Below are positions 1 through 8,144 of a DNA stretch of 50,782 nt, piece after piece (within the stretch, counting starts at the first letter, position 1; each line of letters starts with the position of its first letter). The translations under genes were made by a program, and so were the position numbers. Source of the stretch: an uncultured bacterium. GTDB lineage: Bacteria > UBP6 > UBA1177. Below the pieces are notes generated by a model that worked only from the letters and a program-made list of their open reading frames with translations, had not been told where the DNA came from and ran no database searches. The stretch lies in NCBI GenBank assembly GCA_905235605.1, contig CAJOMF010000025.1, positions 1-50,782 on the forward strand. Reading direction: 5' to 3'.

Positions 1-99
1 GATTCACAGCCTGACGGCGGCACGGGTGATCCACAGCCTGACGGCGGCACGGGTGATCCACAGCCTGACGGCGACACCGGCGATTCACAGCCTGACGAT
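1..99 (+). repeat. 27-bp coding tandem repeat
   Basis: Units at 1-27, 28-54, 55-81 and a partial at 82-99 each encode D-(S/P)-Q-P-D-G-(G/D)-T-G. The repeat is cut by the window edge, so the copy number is unknown. It forms the linker of the DUF6273 protein and is a likely site of length variation. Confidence 0.9.
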
Positions 100-831
100 G
101 AATATGATCCTGATGCGGTTCCTGTCGAGGGCGAACCCTTTGTTTTCGGAAAATACGAGCAGGACGGCAAAACAGGCAACGGCAGGGAGTATATCAGCTG
201 GAGGGTTCTCGAAGTAACCGGAAACAAGGCTTTGCTGATCAGCGAAAAGGGGTTGGATGTGCGTTCTTATGATGACGAGCAGCAGGAACACTATGTTACG
301 AACTGGGAGAACAGTAAAATCAGGACTTGGCTGAACGAGACCTTCTACGATGCCGCTTTCGGTCCGGCGGAAAAGGCAAAAATCCAGGAAACACCGCTGT
401 CGGATGTCGATACTACCGATAAAATTTTCATCTTAAGTGAATTTGAAGCCAAGGCGTATTTCGATGGATGGTGTGAAAGGATTGCCTATCCGACAGAATT
501 TGCATCGGGAAGCGGAGTTTATGAATGTAAAGATGAGGCGTGCGGCAGCGGGTGTAACGGAGCCAGCTACGGTGCCGCCTCATGGATGCTGCGTGACGAA
601 TACATAAGTTGCATCCGGGTTGTCAACCACCATGGTGACATCATCAACAACGCATACTACTATCTATTCCACATCCGTCCTGTATTGTGGATAAAATTCG
701 CTCCAGACGATGCCGAGGAACCGGATGAAACGCCTGTTGCCGATGAAGATTCAGACGAAATTCCAGGTACTGACGAAGATTCGGACGAAATTCCAGATAC
801 TGATGATGATGCGGATGAAATGTTTGCATGA
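1..831 (+). CDS. DUF6273-type surface protein, 5' end outside window
   Basis: The frame is open from base 1, so the start and any signal peptide lie to the left. The first ~33 residues are a repeated D(S/P)QPDGGTG linker. Residues ~45-235 read as a DUF6273 domain: 'FGKYEQDGKTGNG', 'WRVLEV', 'IRTWLNETFY', 'DKIFILSEFEAKAYF', and a final 'IRPVLWIKF'. The C-terminal ~40 residues are an acidic tail with three 'DEDSDEIP'-like units. In other bacteria such domains sit behind lipoprotein signals and low-complexity linkers, so an envelope location is inferred. The stop codon overlaps the start of the kinase gene (ATGA at 828-831), implying translational coupling. The molecular function of DUF6273 is unknown to me; a SUMF1/lectin-like fold role would be a guess. 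Confidence 0.75.
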   Translation, partial: DSQPDGGTGDPQPDGGTGDPQPDGDTGDSQPDDEYDPDAVPVEGEPFVFGKYEQDGKTGNGREYISWRVLEVTGNKALLISEKGLDVRSYDDEQQEHYVTNWENSKIRTWLNETFYDAAFGPAEKAKIQETPLSDVDTTDKIFILSEFEAKAYFDGWCERIAYPTEFASGSGVYECKDEACGSGCNGASYGAASWMLRDEYISCIRVVNHHGDIINNAYYYLFHIRPVLWIKFAPDDAEEPDETPVADEDSDEIPGTDEDSDEIPDTDDDADEMFA

Positions 832-3800
832 AGCATGTTTCACTGAAAAACGATGTGACGAAAACGGTTTCGCTTGACGCCATGTCGCCTGATTTTATCT
901 ACGATCGTAAAGAAACTGGCGGTTGGAAATACGATCTTAAGGAAGAGATCGGGCGCGGCGGGATCGGCAAGGTCATGGTCGCTTTCGACCGCACGGTAGG
1001 GCGCGAGATCGCTTTGAAGGAACTTATCAGCGGCGCTGGTGACGGCAGGATCCCCTCTCTGGATAAGATGCGTAGCGACGAGGCGCGGTTTTTGAGAGAG
1101 GCCTGCGTGACCGGGCAGCTTGAGCATCCGGGCATTGTTCCGGTATATGAAATCGGGCGGAAACCTGATGAAAACCGCTATTACACGATGCGTCTTGTCC
1201 GCGGCGTGACGCTTTCAAGAGCGATAAAGGATGCCGGAACTCTTGAAAAAAGGCTGAGGCTTCTTCCGCATTTCCGCGACATCTGCAATGCCATAGCATA
1301 TTCGCACAGCCGGGGAGTGATCCACCGCGATATAAAGCCTGAAAACATCATGATCGGGGAGTTCGGTGAAACTGTCGTTCTCGACTGGGGGCTGGCGAAG
1401 GTAAAAGGCGAGGATGATACTGCAGCCGCAGGTGAACTCCGTGAAGAACTGAATCTGCTGAAAGTCGAAAACATCGGGATGACTGTCAGAGGGAAGGCGA
1501 TCGGAACTCCGGCATATATGTCTCCCGAGCAGGCGAGGGGCGACATTTCCGCAATAGACGAACGCAGCGACATATACTCTCTGGGAGCCGTGCTTTATGA
1601 AATCCTGACAGGTGAGCCGCCGTTTAAAGGGAAGGATGTGCAGGAAACTCTGGAAAACGTAAAATCGTCTCTTCCGGTCGAAATCACGGTTTACGAGCCT
1701 GCTTCTCCGCCCGATCTCTGCGCCGTTGTTGAAAAAACGCTGACGAAAGATCCCGCTTCACGATATCAGTCGGCGCTGGAAGTTGCAAAGGAAATCGAAA
1801 ATTTCATGTCGGGCGGCAAAATCGCGGCGTATGAATACAGTTCGTGGGAGATGTTCAAGCGTTTTGTTTCCAAGAACAAGTCGCTTTCTGTGCTTGCAGC
1901 GGTGCTTCTTGCTGTTTTGATTTTTTCATCAGCAGCCGTTTTCATGGCTTACCGCGATTCAGTCGGCAATGAAAAGGCGGCGCATCTGAATCTTTCGCTG
2001 GGGTATCTGGAGTATGCCGAGAAACTTCTGAAAGATGGAAAATATTCTGATTCCGAGATTTTTGCTGCTGCGTCGCTTTACAATTCTCCTTTCAATCCTA
2101 AAAGCCCGTGGAGTTATTCTGATTCGTATCTTGCTGAAAATACTGACGAAAGCCGCGAACACATGCTTGAAATACAGTCTCTGCTCTATCTTTCCAGAGT
2201 TTACGGAAACAACGCTTTCAAGGGCAATTTGTCAGGTGTTGATTTCGATGCACGGAACGTTGCGGTTTCTCCCGGAGCTTCTCTTTTTGCAGTTTCGGGC
2301 AAGAGGAAAGAGGTGAAGGTTTATTCAGCTGACGGAACTGAAAAGTTTACTCTCAGCGGTCACAAGGACGAAGTGAGCGCGGTTGCCTTTTCTTCCGACG
2401 GCAAATTTATCGCAACCGGGAGCAGGGACAACAATCTTATTCTCTGGAACGCTTTGAACGGGGCAAAAATAAAGTCTCTGCCGACTCTGGCAGGAGAGAT
2501 TTATGCTCTTTCGTTTTCACCGGGGAACAAATTCATCGCTTTCGGCGGGACTGAAAAAACGCTCTGGGTCGTAAAAACCGACGATCTCACACTCTCTTCC
2601 GCAGGCAGATTCGAGCTTGAAAACACGATCCGCAGCGTAGACTGGTCTCCTGACGGAAAAAAGATCCTCGTTTCCGACAGTTCGGGCAAAATATATCTCG
2701 TTACCCGGAGCGGCATAGGAAAAGTTTTCGATTTTCACACTGAACCGACGGTCTCAGTCCGTTTCCTGAATGACGGAATTCATTTTGTTTCAGCAAGTTA
2801 TGATAAAAAATTTGCTCTCTGGAGCGTTGTTTTCGACAAGCCGCTCAATGTTTTCGAGCACTGGGACGCCTTTTTTTCACTCGATGTCTCGAATGACGGA
2901 ATGCTTGCTGCGGCTGCTACGCGAGACGGTTCGATAAAGCTGATAAATCTCGTTACAAGGCAGGTCGACGACCTTCGCGACCATGTAGGTTCGGTTTATT
3001 CCGTAGCGTTTCTTCCGATGGGAAATTCACTCGTTTCAGTCGGAGAAGACCGTTTCATAAAGCTGTGGCGCACCGATTTTACAAAGGAAATGCAGCGTCT
3101 GCGCGGACATACGACCTATATCCCGTCGCTTGCGTATTCTCCGGATGACAGACTTCTGGCTTCTTCAAGCTGGGACAATACGATAAAACTGTGGAATATA
3201 GCTACCGAATCCGTAGTTTCTTCTTTCGGCATTGAAGGAACTGTCTCATACAGCCTTGCGTTTTCGCCTGACGGTCAGTTTCTGGCTTCGGGCGATTCCG
3301 ACGGGGTGCTCCGCTTCTGGAATCCTCTTACCGGCAAAATGATCTTTTCCTATCAGCTCCACAGCGATCAGATTTCGGCGGTAAACTTTTTCAACAGGGG
3401 AAAAAGCATGATCTCTGCCGGAAAGGATAAGAAAGTCAAGATATTCGACCTTTCGGAAAGGCGAGTAACCAAGGTTTTTGAGCACGAAAATCCTGTAAAT
3501 ACCGTTGCAGTTTCGGCTGACGGAACGATCGCCGCAAGTGCCGGAAGAAACGGCGAGATAAATTTCCGGAGTCTTCCGGAAGGCAGACTTCTTTTCGGCA
3601 CTAAAGGCGGAAGCGGAAAATCGGTTATTTCGCTCGCGATATCGCCTGATAACAAAACTGCAGTTTCTGCGGACGAAGACGGAGTTATCAGCAAATGGGA
3701 TATGAGATCGAAGAAAATAGTCGAAACTTTCATGGAAAATTCGGGCGCAGTCAACGCGGTAGCATTTTCTGAAGACGGAAAGATGTTCATTTCTGCAGGT

Positions 3801-4043
3801 CGTGAAGTTGTCATCAGAAATACAGCCGATTCGCAGAAGATAATGCAGTTCGACCTGCAATATACAGCTTACAGCGTTGCATTCGAACGCAGCGGTGAAT
3901 ACTTTGTCGTAAGCGACGGCGCTGTCATAAAACGCTATCCGGTCATTTCCGAAATGTGGAAACTCGATCCTGCAAAACTTCTGGAAGAGACGCAGGAAGA
4001 AGCCGGCAAAAAACTCGAAGGTTTCAAACTTATCCCGTTTTAA
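828..4043 (+). CDS. Membrane Ser/Thr protein kinase with WD40 propeller
   Basis: 1,071 residues. A PknB/Hanks-type kinase domain spans ~37-330: glycine loop 'GRGGIGKV' (42-49), ATP-anchoring Lys64 in 'IALKEL', catalytic 'HRDIKPEN' (His166-Arg167-Asp168), 'DWGLAK' (Asp186, replacing DFG as is common in bacterial kinases), and 'GTPAYMSPEQARG' in the activation region. One transmembrane helix lies at ~353-374 ('LSVLAAVLLAVLIFSSAAVF'). From ~465 to the end there are about a dozen WD40 repeats of the form 'GHxDxVxAVAFSxDGxxxATGS', enough for one or two propellers outside the membrane. By family it phosphorylates Ser/Thr of partner proteins, with the propeller as a protein-binding sensor; the partner is unknown. 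It overlaps the DUF6273 gene by four bases, so that protein is the best candidate ligand or substrate. Confidence 0.93.
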   Translation: MKHVSLKNDVTKTVSLDAMSPDFIYDRKETGGWKYDLKEEIGRGGIGKVMVAFDRTVGREIALKELISGAGDGRIPSLDKMRSDEARFLREACVTGQLEHPGIVPVYEIGRKPDENRYYTMRLVRGVTLSRAIKDAGTLEKRLRLLPHFRDICNAIAYSHSRGVIHRDIKPENIMIGEFGETVVLDWGLAKVKGEDDTAAAGELREELNLLKVENIGMTVRGKAIGTPAYMSPEQARGDISAIDERSDIYSLGAVLYEILTGEPPFKGKDVQETLENVKSSLPVEITVYEPASPPDLCAVVEKTLTKDPASRYQSALEVAKEIENFMSGGKIAAYEYSSWEMFKRFVSKNKSLSVLAAVLLAVLIFSSAAVFMAYRDSVGNEKAAHLNLSLGYLEYAEKLLKDGKYSDSEIFAAASLYNSPFNPKSPWSYSDSYLAENTDESREHMLEIQSLLYLSRVYGNNAFKGNLSGVDFDARNVAVSPGASLFAVSGKRKEVKVYSADGTEKFTLSGHKDEVSAVAFSSDGKFIATGSRDNNLILWNALNGAKIKSLPTLAGEIYALSFSPGNKFIAFGGTEKTLWVVKTDDLTLSSAGRFELENTIRSVDWSPDGKKILVSDSSGKIYLVTRSGIGKVFDFHTEPTVSVRFLNDGIHFVSASYDKKFALWSVVFDKPLNVFEHWDAFFSLDVSNDGMLAAAATRDGSIKLINLVTRQVDDLRDHVGSVYSVAFLPMGNSLVSVGEDRFIKLWRTDFTKEMQRLRGHTTYIPSLAYSPDDRLLASSSWDNTIKLWNIATESVVSSFGIEGTVSYSLAFSPDGQFLASGDSDGVLRFWNPLTGKMIFSYQLHSDQISAVNFFNRGKSMISAGKDKKVKIFDLSERRVTKVFEHENPVNTVAVSADGTIAASAGRNGEINFRSLPEGRLLFGTKGGSGKSVISLAISPDNKTAVSADEDGVISKWDMRSKKIVETFMENSGAVNAVAFSEDGKMFISAGREVVIRNTADSQKIMQFDLQYTAYSVAFERSGEYFVVSDGAVIKRYPVISEMWKLDPAKLLEETQEEAGKKLEGFKLIPF

Positions 4044-4052
4044 GGAGGAAAA

Positions 4053-4523
4053 ATGTCGAAAATAAAAACTTTGGGTGAGATCCTCAAACTGAAAAACATA
4101 AAGATAAGCGGAGCGGAATCGTGCACAGGCGGCATGGTCGCGGCTGAAATAACCTCTGTTGACGGCATTTCAGCTGTCTTCAATGAGAGTTTCGTAACTT
4201 ATTCAAACGATGCCAAACACCGCAATTTAGGTGTTTCGCTTGAAATTCTGGAAAAATTCGGAGCGGTCAGCGAGGAGTGCGCCGGAGAGATGGCTCAAGG
4301 TGCCGCGGCAAGAAGCGGAGCCGATATAGCGTTTTCGGTCACCGGAATTGCCGGACCGACCGGAGGAACGAAGGAAAAGCCCGTGGGCACAGTATGCTTC
4401 GGCGTCTTTTTCAAAGGTGTCACCCTTACGAGGACAGCTCATTTCAAAGGCGACCGCGAAAGTGTGAGAAGATCGTCCGTCGATTTCGTGATAGATATGA
4501 TGCTCTCTGCAGTCGGATCGTAA
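4053..4523 (+). CDS. pncC: CinA C-terminal family nicotinamide-nucleotide amidase
   Basis: 156 residues, matching the stand-alone CinA-C (PncC) domain. Family-typical motifs are 'ESCTGGMVAAEIT' near the N-terminus, 'SFVTYSNDAKHRNLGV', 'GAVSEECAGEMAQGAA' and 'SVTGIAGPTGGTKEKPVGTV'. The known reaction is deamidation of nicotinamide mononucleotide to nicotinate mononucleotide in NAD salvage, in the cytoplasm. A strong Shine-Dalgarno (AAGGAGG, overlapping the kinase stop TAA) sets the ATG start. It lies 9 bp after the kinase gene, so it may be co-transcribed, although no functional link is evident. The N-terminal MoCF-like half of full-length CinA is absent, as in E. coli YgaD-type proteins. Confidence 0.9.
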   Translation: MSKIKTLGEILKLKNIKISGAESCTGGMVAAEITSVDGISAVFNESFVTYSNDAKHRNLGVSLEILEKFGAVSEECAGEMAQGAAARSGADIAFSVTGIAGPTGGTKEKPVGTVCFGVFFKGVTLTRTAHFKGDRESVRRSSVDFVIDMMLSAVGS

Positions 4524-4538
4524 ATCGCCTGCCAAATA

Positions 4539-4566
4539 TTGCCAAATCGCTTTTTTCAGGTAGTAT
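4539..4566 (+). promoter_or_regulatory. Putative sigma-70 promoter of the AMMECR1-like lipoprotein gene
   Basis: -35 TTGCCA (4539-4544), 16-bp spacer, -10 TAGTAT (4561-4566). It lies in the 73-bp gap before the ATG at 4597, which has a perfect AAGGAGG. Confidence 0.5.
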
Positions 4567-4596
4567 GAACGGACTTTTTTTAAGGAGGTTTTTTAA

Positions 4597-6732
4597 ATGA
4601 AAAAAAGTGTTCTGTTTTTCGCTGTGATCGTCTTTTTGATGACAGTTGTCTCATGCAGCAAGGCGGCTTCTTCCGCAAGCGAGACGATCTCTCCCGACAC
4701 CAATCTTAAAACCGTTATAGTCGGTATTCCGAACTCCGATTCTTCGGATCTCAAGGAGATAACCGATACTTTTTCGGTCGAAGACGAAAAAGTTGCTCTT
4801 CGTGCATACTGGAATGCGGGAACGAAAGGATATACCGCTGAATATCAGTGGATAAATCCCGAAGGCAAGGTGGCATATTCGAAAGTTATGGAAATGAAAC
4901 CCGAGTGGAAGCGTTCCCTCGTTTACTACAGAGGTCCGAAGCCTATGGCTGCAGGAAACTGGCAGCTCGATGTCAGGGTAAACGGTAAACTTTACGGAAG
5001 AACGGCTTTTTCAGTTGTCAGAGAACGCTCCAAAGTGCCTCTTGTTGCACAGATCGAGGCTTTCAACAGCGAAAAGATAACTCTCGAAGAGGCTCAGCTT
5101 CTGGCTGACAAAATCCGCTGCTTTGCAGATAAAAAATGCTCGTCTGAAGAGGCTGTTTCGGCTGTTCCGGCTGAACTCGGCGGCAAAAAAACGGGCCTTG
5201 CAGTCTCGATTTTCAGGAACGCAACAGTTACAGATATGATAATTTCTTCTTCGGCGACTATTGCCGCTGCCATGAAAGAACTTACCGAAAAGATCAAACC
5301 CGACGATTCGGCTAAAGCTTCGGTCGAACTTTCGGTCCTTCATTCTCAGATGGAACTTAAGAATCCGTCTGAGCACCTTCTCAATGCAAAAAAGAGAGCC
5401 GGAATGGGATTTACCCTTTCAAAAGACGGCAAAAGTGCGGCGATGCTTCCTGTTTATATCGTCAGAAACCAGATCGAAGACGGTGTCGGTGTTGTCAGAC
5501 AGCTTGCCGTTGACGCAGGACTCCAGGAACATGACTGGAAAACCGCGAAAATCTCCGTTTTCATGACACAGAATTTCGTTCTCAGCGAAAAAATGGAAAA
5601 GGCGAAGGAGCAGGCTTTCACGAGAAGCCGCGTCTATGTCGAAAATGTTACGAGACAGGATCTGATCGATGCGGTAAACAATACATGGGGCTGGTATTTG
5701 AGAAACCAGATCACAGAAGGCGAGGAAGCTGGAAGATACATGTATACATTCTTCCCGTCGAAAGATTACGAGCCTGCTGAAGACTGGGGACTCAGAAACC
5801 TGAACGCGATCTTTGTTCTTGCCGAGATAGCGAAAGACCAGAAGGATCCGGTAAAGATCGCAAGCGTCAAAAAGGCTATCGACACTTTTGCGAGATTCAT
5901 AAAGGACGGTCACGGCGGAAAGTGGCTCGACTGGCCTTATCAGCGCAAAGTCCACAGCATCGCAGGAACGGCTTTCCTTATGGCGGCTATGGCCGAACTC
6001 GAAGTTCCTGGTTACGAAGATACGATGAAGAAAATGGTCGACGCTATAATCTCACTGCAGCAGCCCGACGGAAAACTTCTTACCGATTTCAACGGAAAAC
6101 ACAGAGATGTCGACCAGAATTACTATCCGGGCGAAACACTTCTCATGCTCATGCGTTACTACAAAAAAACCGGCTACAAACCGGCACTTGAAGCGGTCGA
6201 AAAGGCTTATCCTTTCTATCAGGCATTCTGGAACAAAAAGGAAAACCAGCAGGGATCCTTCGTTCCGTGGCAGGCTCGTGCTTATCAGGAGGCATACAGC
6301 GCAACTAAAGACAAAAGATACGCTGATTTCGTATTCCAGCTTATGGACTGGATGCTCAAAAAGTATAAGCCGCTCGGCAGCGATGCCGAACCCGGCAGAC
6401 AGGGAGCTCTCAGCACTCAGTTTGCAGGTACCGGCGTATATTCGGAAGGTCTTTCGGCTGCGACCAGACTTGCGCGTGAAGTAGGCGACAAGGCGCGTTA
6501 CGAAAAGTATTCAAAGGCTCTCCGCGGCATGATGGGATACGCTCTCGGACTTCAGTTCAAAGACGAAGACACGTACTGGGTAAAACGTCCCGACAAAGTC
6601 AGAGGCGCTCTCAGCATGAGGCCTGACAACGAAGAGCTCCGCATAGATTCAACTTATCACGCGATCTCAGGTGTTCACTACACTTCAAAACTTTTCACCG
6701 ACGAAGAGTGGAAAGCTATCAAATGGAAATAG
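4597..6732 (+). CDS. Large lipoprotein: Ig-like, AMMECR1-like and alpha/alpha-toroid regions
   Basis: 711 residues. A lipoprotein signal with lipobox VVS-Cys20 predicts membrane anchoring. Residues ~60-145 look like a beta-sandwich ('ALRAYWNAGTKGYTAEYQWI', 'GNWQLDVRVNGKLYG'). Residues ~150-340 resemble an AMMECR1 domain: 'VELSVLHSQMELKNP', 'RAGMGFTLSKDGKSAAMLP' and 'LAVDAGLQEHDWKTAKISVF' match the second half of that fold, but the usual RGCIG motif is not conserved. Residues ~350-710 are helical with repeated aromatic and Gly motifs ('WGWYLRNQITEG', 'EDWGLRNLNAIFVLAEIA', 'ISLQQPDGKLLTDF'), like (alpha/alpha)6 six-hairpin glycosidase or epimerase barrels. A polysaccharide-directed role is inferred only. 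The stop lies 10 bases past the start of the downstream pseudouridine synthase gene, so the two overlap. Confidence 0.75.
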   Translation: MKKSVLFFAVIVFLMTVVSCSKAASSASETISPDTNLKTVIVGIPNSDSSDLKEITDTFSVEDEKVALRAYWNAGTKGYTAEYQWINPEGKVAYSKVMEMKPEWKRSLVYYRGPKPMAAGNWQLDVRVNGKLYGRTAFSVVRERSKVPLVAQIEAFNSEKITLEEAQLLADKIRCFADKKCSSEEAVSAVPAELGGKKTGLAVSIFRNATVTDMIISSSATIAAAMKELTEKIKPDDSAKASVELSVLHSQMELKNPSEHLLNAKKRAGMGFTLSKDGKSAAMLPVYIVRNQIEDGVGVVRQLAVDAGLQEHDWKTAKISVFMTQNFVLSEKMEKAKEQAFTRSRVYVENVTRQDLIDAVNNTWGWYLRNQITEGEEAGRYMYTFFPSKDYEPAEDWGLRNLNAIFVLAEIAKDQKDPVKIASVKKAIDTFARFIKDGHGGKWLDWPYQRKVHSIAGTAFLMAAMAELEVPGYEDTMKKMVDAIISLQQPDGKLLTDFNGKHRDVDQNYYPGETLLMLMRYYKKTGYKPALEAVEKAYPFYQAFWNKKENQQGSFVPWQARAYQEAYSATKDKRYADFVFQLMDWMLKKYKPLGSDAEPGRQGALSTQFAGTGVYSEGLSAATRLAREVGDKARYEKYSKALRGMMGYALGLQFKDEDTYWVKRPDKVRGALSMRPDNEELRIDSTYHAISGVHYTSKLFTDEEWKAIKWK

Positions 6733-7394
6733 CGAAAACTCCCGAAATCATTTACGAAGACAACCATCTTCTCGTTGTCGTCAAACCGCAGGGGATCCCG
6801 GTCCAGAAAGCTGATTCGTCAAATGACGATTTTCAGAGCATTCTCAAAAGTTATCTCAAACGGAAATACGACAAGCCGGGAAACGTTTTTCTCGGGATCG
6901 TCCACAGGCTCGATCAGCCGGTCGGCGGTGTCATGGTATTCGCGAAAACTTCAAAAGCGGCGTCACGTCTGAGTGAAGAGATCCGTCAGAATATCTGGAA
7001 AAAGTGCTATTTGGCAGTCGTAGACGGCATTCCGAAGCAGAAAAGCGGCGTTCTGGAAGATTATCTTGTCAAAAACGAGGCAACGAACGAGGTTTACGTC
7101 TCGAAAAAAGAGAACCCTAAAGCAAAATTCGCCCGTCTTTCCTACGAAACTCTTGAATCAAAAAACGGAAAAAGCCTTCTGAAAATCACCCTTGAAACGG
7201 GAAGGGCACATCAGATCAGAGTCCAGCTTTCATCACGCGGATTACCGATCGTAAACGACCACAAATACAATAAAAACGCGAAACTCGGCTCAAATATCGC
7301 GCTTTGGGCATATTCACTTGAAATAGAACACCCCGTCACGAAGGAAAAACTCGTTTTCATAAAAGAAATGCCGGAAAATATGGGGCTGCGGTAA
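6723..7394 (+). CDS. RluA-family rRNA/tRNA pseudouridine synthase
   Basis: 223 residues from the ATG at 6723; a GTG at 6708 is possible but would deepen the overlap with the upstream gene. Family motifs: 'IYEDNHLLVVVKPQGIPVQ', the catalytic-loop signature 'HRLDQPVGGVMVFAKTSKAA' with the nucleophilic Asp in HRLD, and 'ETGRAHQIRVQLSSRGLPIV'. It converts specific uridines in RNA to pseudouridine in the cytoplasm. There is no N-terminal S4 domain, so it resembles the short RluA/TruC-like group rather than RluD; the target site cannot be told from the sequence. It has no promoter of its own and is probably read through from the lipoprotein gene. Confidence 0.9.
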   Translation: MEIAKTPEIIYEDNHLLVVVKPQGIPVQKADSSNDDFQSILKSYLKRKYDKPGNVFLGIVHRLDQPVGGVMVFAKTSKAASRLSEEIRQNIWKKCYLAVVDGIPKQKSGVLEDYLVKNEATNEVYVSKKENPKAKFARLSYETLESKNGKSLLKITLETGRAHQIRVQLSSRGLPIVNDHKYNKNAKLGSNIALWAYSLEIEHPVTKEKLVFIKEMPENMGLR

Positions 7395-7443
7395 GGGTTT
7401 TGGACTGCACAAAAAAATATTTCAAAATTTTCTCTCAAAATCC

Positions 7444-7471
7444 TTGATTTCTCAAAAAATGTCTCTATAAT
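7444..7471 (+). promoter_or_regulatory. Putative promoter of the type I restriction-modification operon
   Basis: -35 TTGATT (7444-7449), 16-bp spacer, perfect -10 TATAAT (7466-7471), 31 bp before the first ATG of the island. The only gaps longer than 100 bp inside the island are 11,493-11,678 and 17,684-17,786, so this promoter could drive everything to hsdR. Confidence 0.6.
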
Positions 7472-7502
7472 TTAAGCTGTTAAGTTTTTTGAGGACAGAA
7501 AC

Positions 7503-8144
7503 ATGACACAAAAGTCATCCGTTGACAGTTCAGGGCAGGTTAAACTTGGCGATGTCGCTGAAATCAGGACTGGTTTCATGACGACAAGGAACAAAAGCAA
7601 CGGAAAGGACGGTAAAAAATTCAAGTATAGGCTTCTGAATCTGAAGTGTATCGACAATTTCGGTTTCATAAATACTTCCATGGTGGAGGATTTTGAATCG
7701 CACGAAAAATTGAAGAGTGATTTTTTGACAGGTGTCGGGGATATTCTGATCCGCCTAAGCTTCCCTTACACCGTTGTTTTTATTGATAAAAAAGAACGGT
7801 GCGGTTTGCTTGTGCCTTCTCATTTCGCGATTGTCAGGGCTAAAGAGCCGACTTCCGCAAAATATATTTTCTGGGCACTAAGGCGTACTAAAAGCAGAGC
7901 GGCTCTTATGCAGAAAAGTGCTTCGACAGTTGCACTGCCGGTTGTTACCAAGATACAGATCGAAGAAGTTATGATTCCCGGATTTTCTTTGGAAAAGCAG
8001 AAAATTATCGGGAATCTTTTTATTTGCGGGGAAAGGGAATTTGAGCTTTCGATGCGGCTTGCAAATGTAAAAAGGAGTTTTTATTCGGCATTTCTTGAAC
8101 AATTAAACGATAAATTAAACGGAGAGAACGATGGCAACCACTAA
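7503..8144 (+). CDS. Half-length HsdS-like specificity subunit
   Basis: 213 residues, about half of a normal HsdS. It has one target-recognition-like region: 'VKLGDVAEIRTGFMTTRNK', 'TGVGDILIRLSFPYTVVFI', then 'LPVVTKIQIEEVMIPGFSLE' followed by a helical segment ('KQKIIGNLFI...LANVKRSFYSAF'). This is the start and half-site architecture of HsdS. The ATG follows GAGG, and the 3' end overlaps hsdM by 14 bp. Half-S subunits can dimerise to recognise a symmetrical site, or can compete with the full-length S; which applies here is unknown. A second, full HsdS gene lies 2 kb downstream, so the locus could assemble more than one specificity. The last ~13 residues are Asn/Asp-rich ('NDKLNGENDGNH'). 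Confidence 0.7.
   Translation: MTQKSSVDSSGQVKLGDVAEIRTGFMTTRNKSNGKDGKKFKYRLLNLKCIDNFGFINTSMVEDFESHEKLKSDFLTGVGDILIRLSFPYTVVFIDKKERCGLLVPSHFAIVRAKEPTSAKYIFWALRRTKSRAALMQKSASTVALPVVTKIQIEEVMIPGFSLEKQKIIGNLFICGEREFELSMRLANVKRSFYSAFLEQLNDKLNGENDGNH

Noticed and set aside
3246-3860. Long minus-strand open frames inside the kinase-WD40 gene
   Set aside because: They are shadows of a strongly supported plus-strand gene with clear WD40 periodicity.
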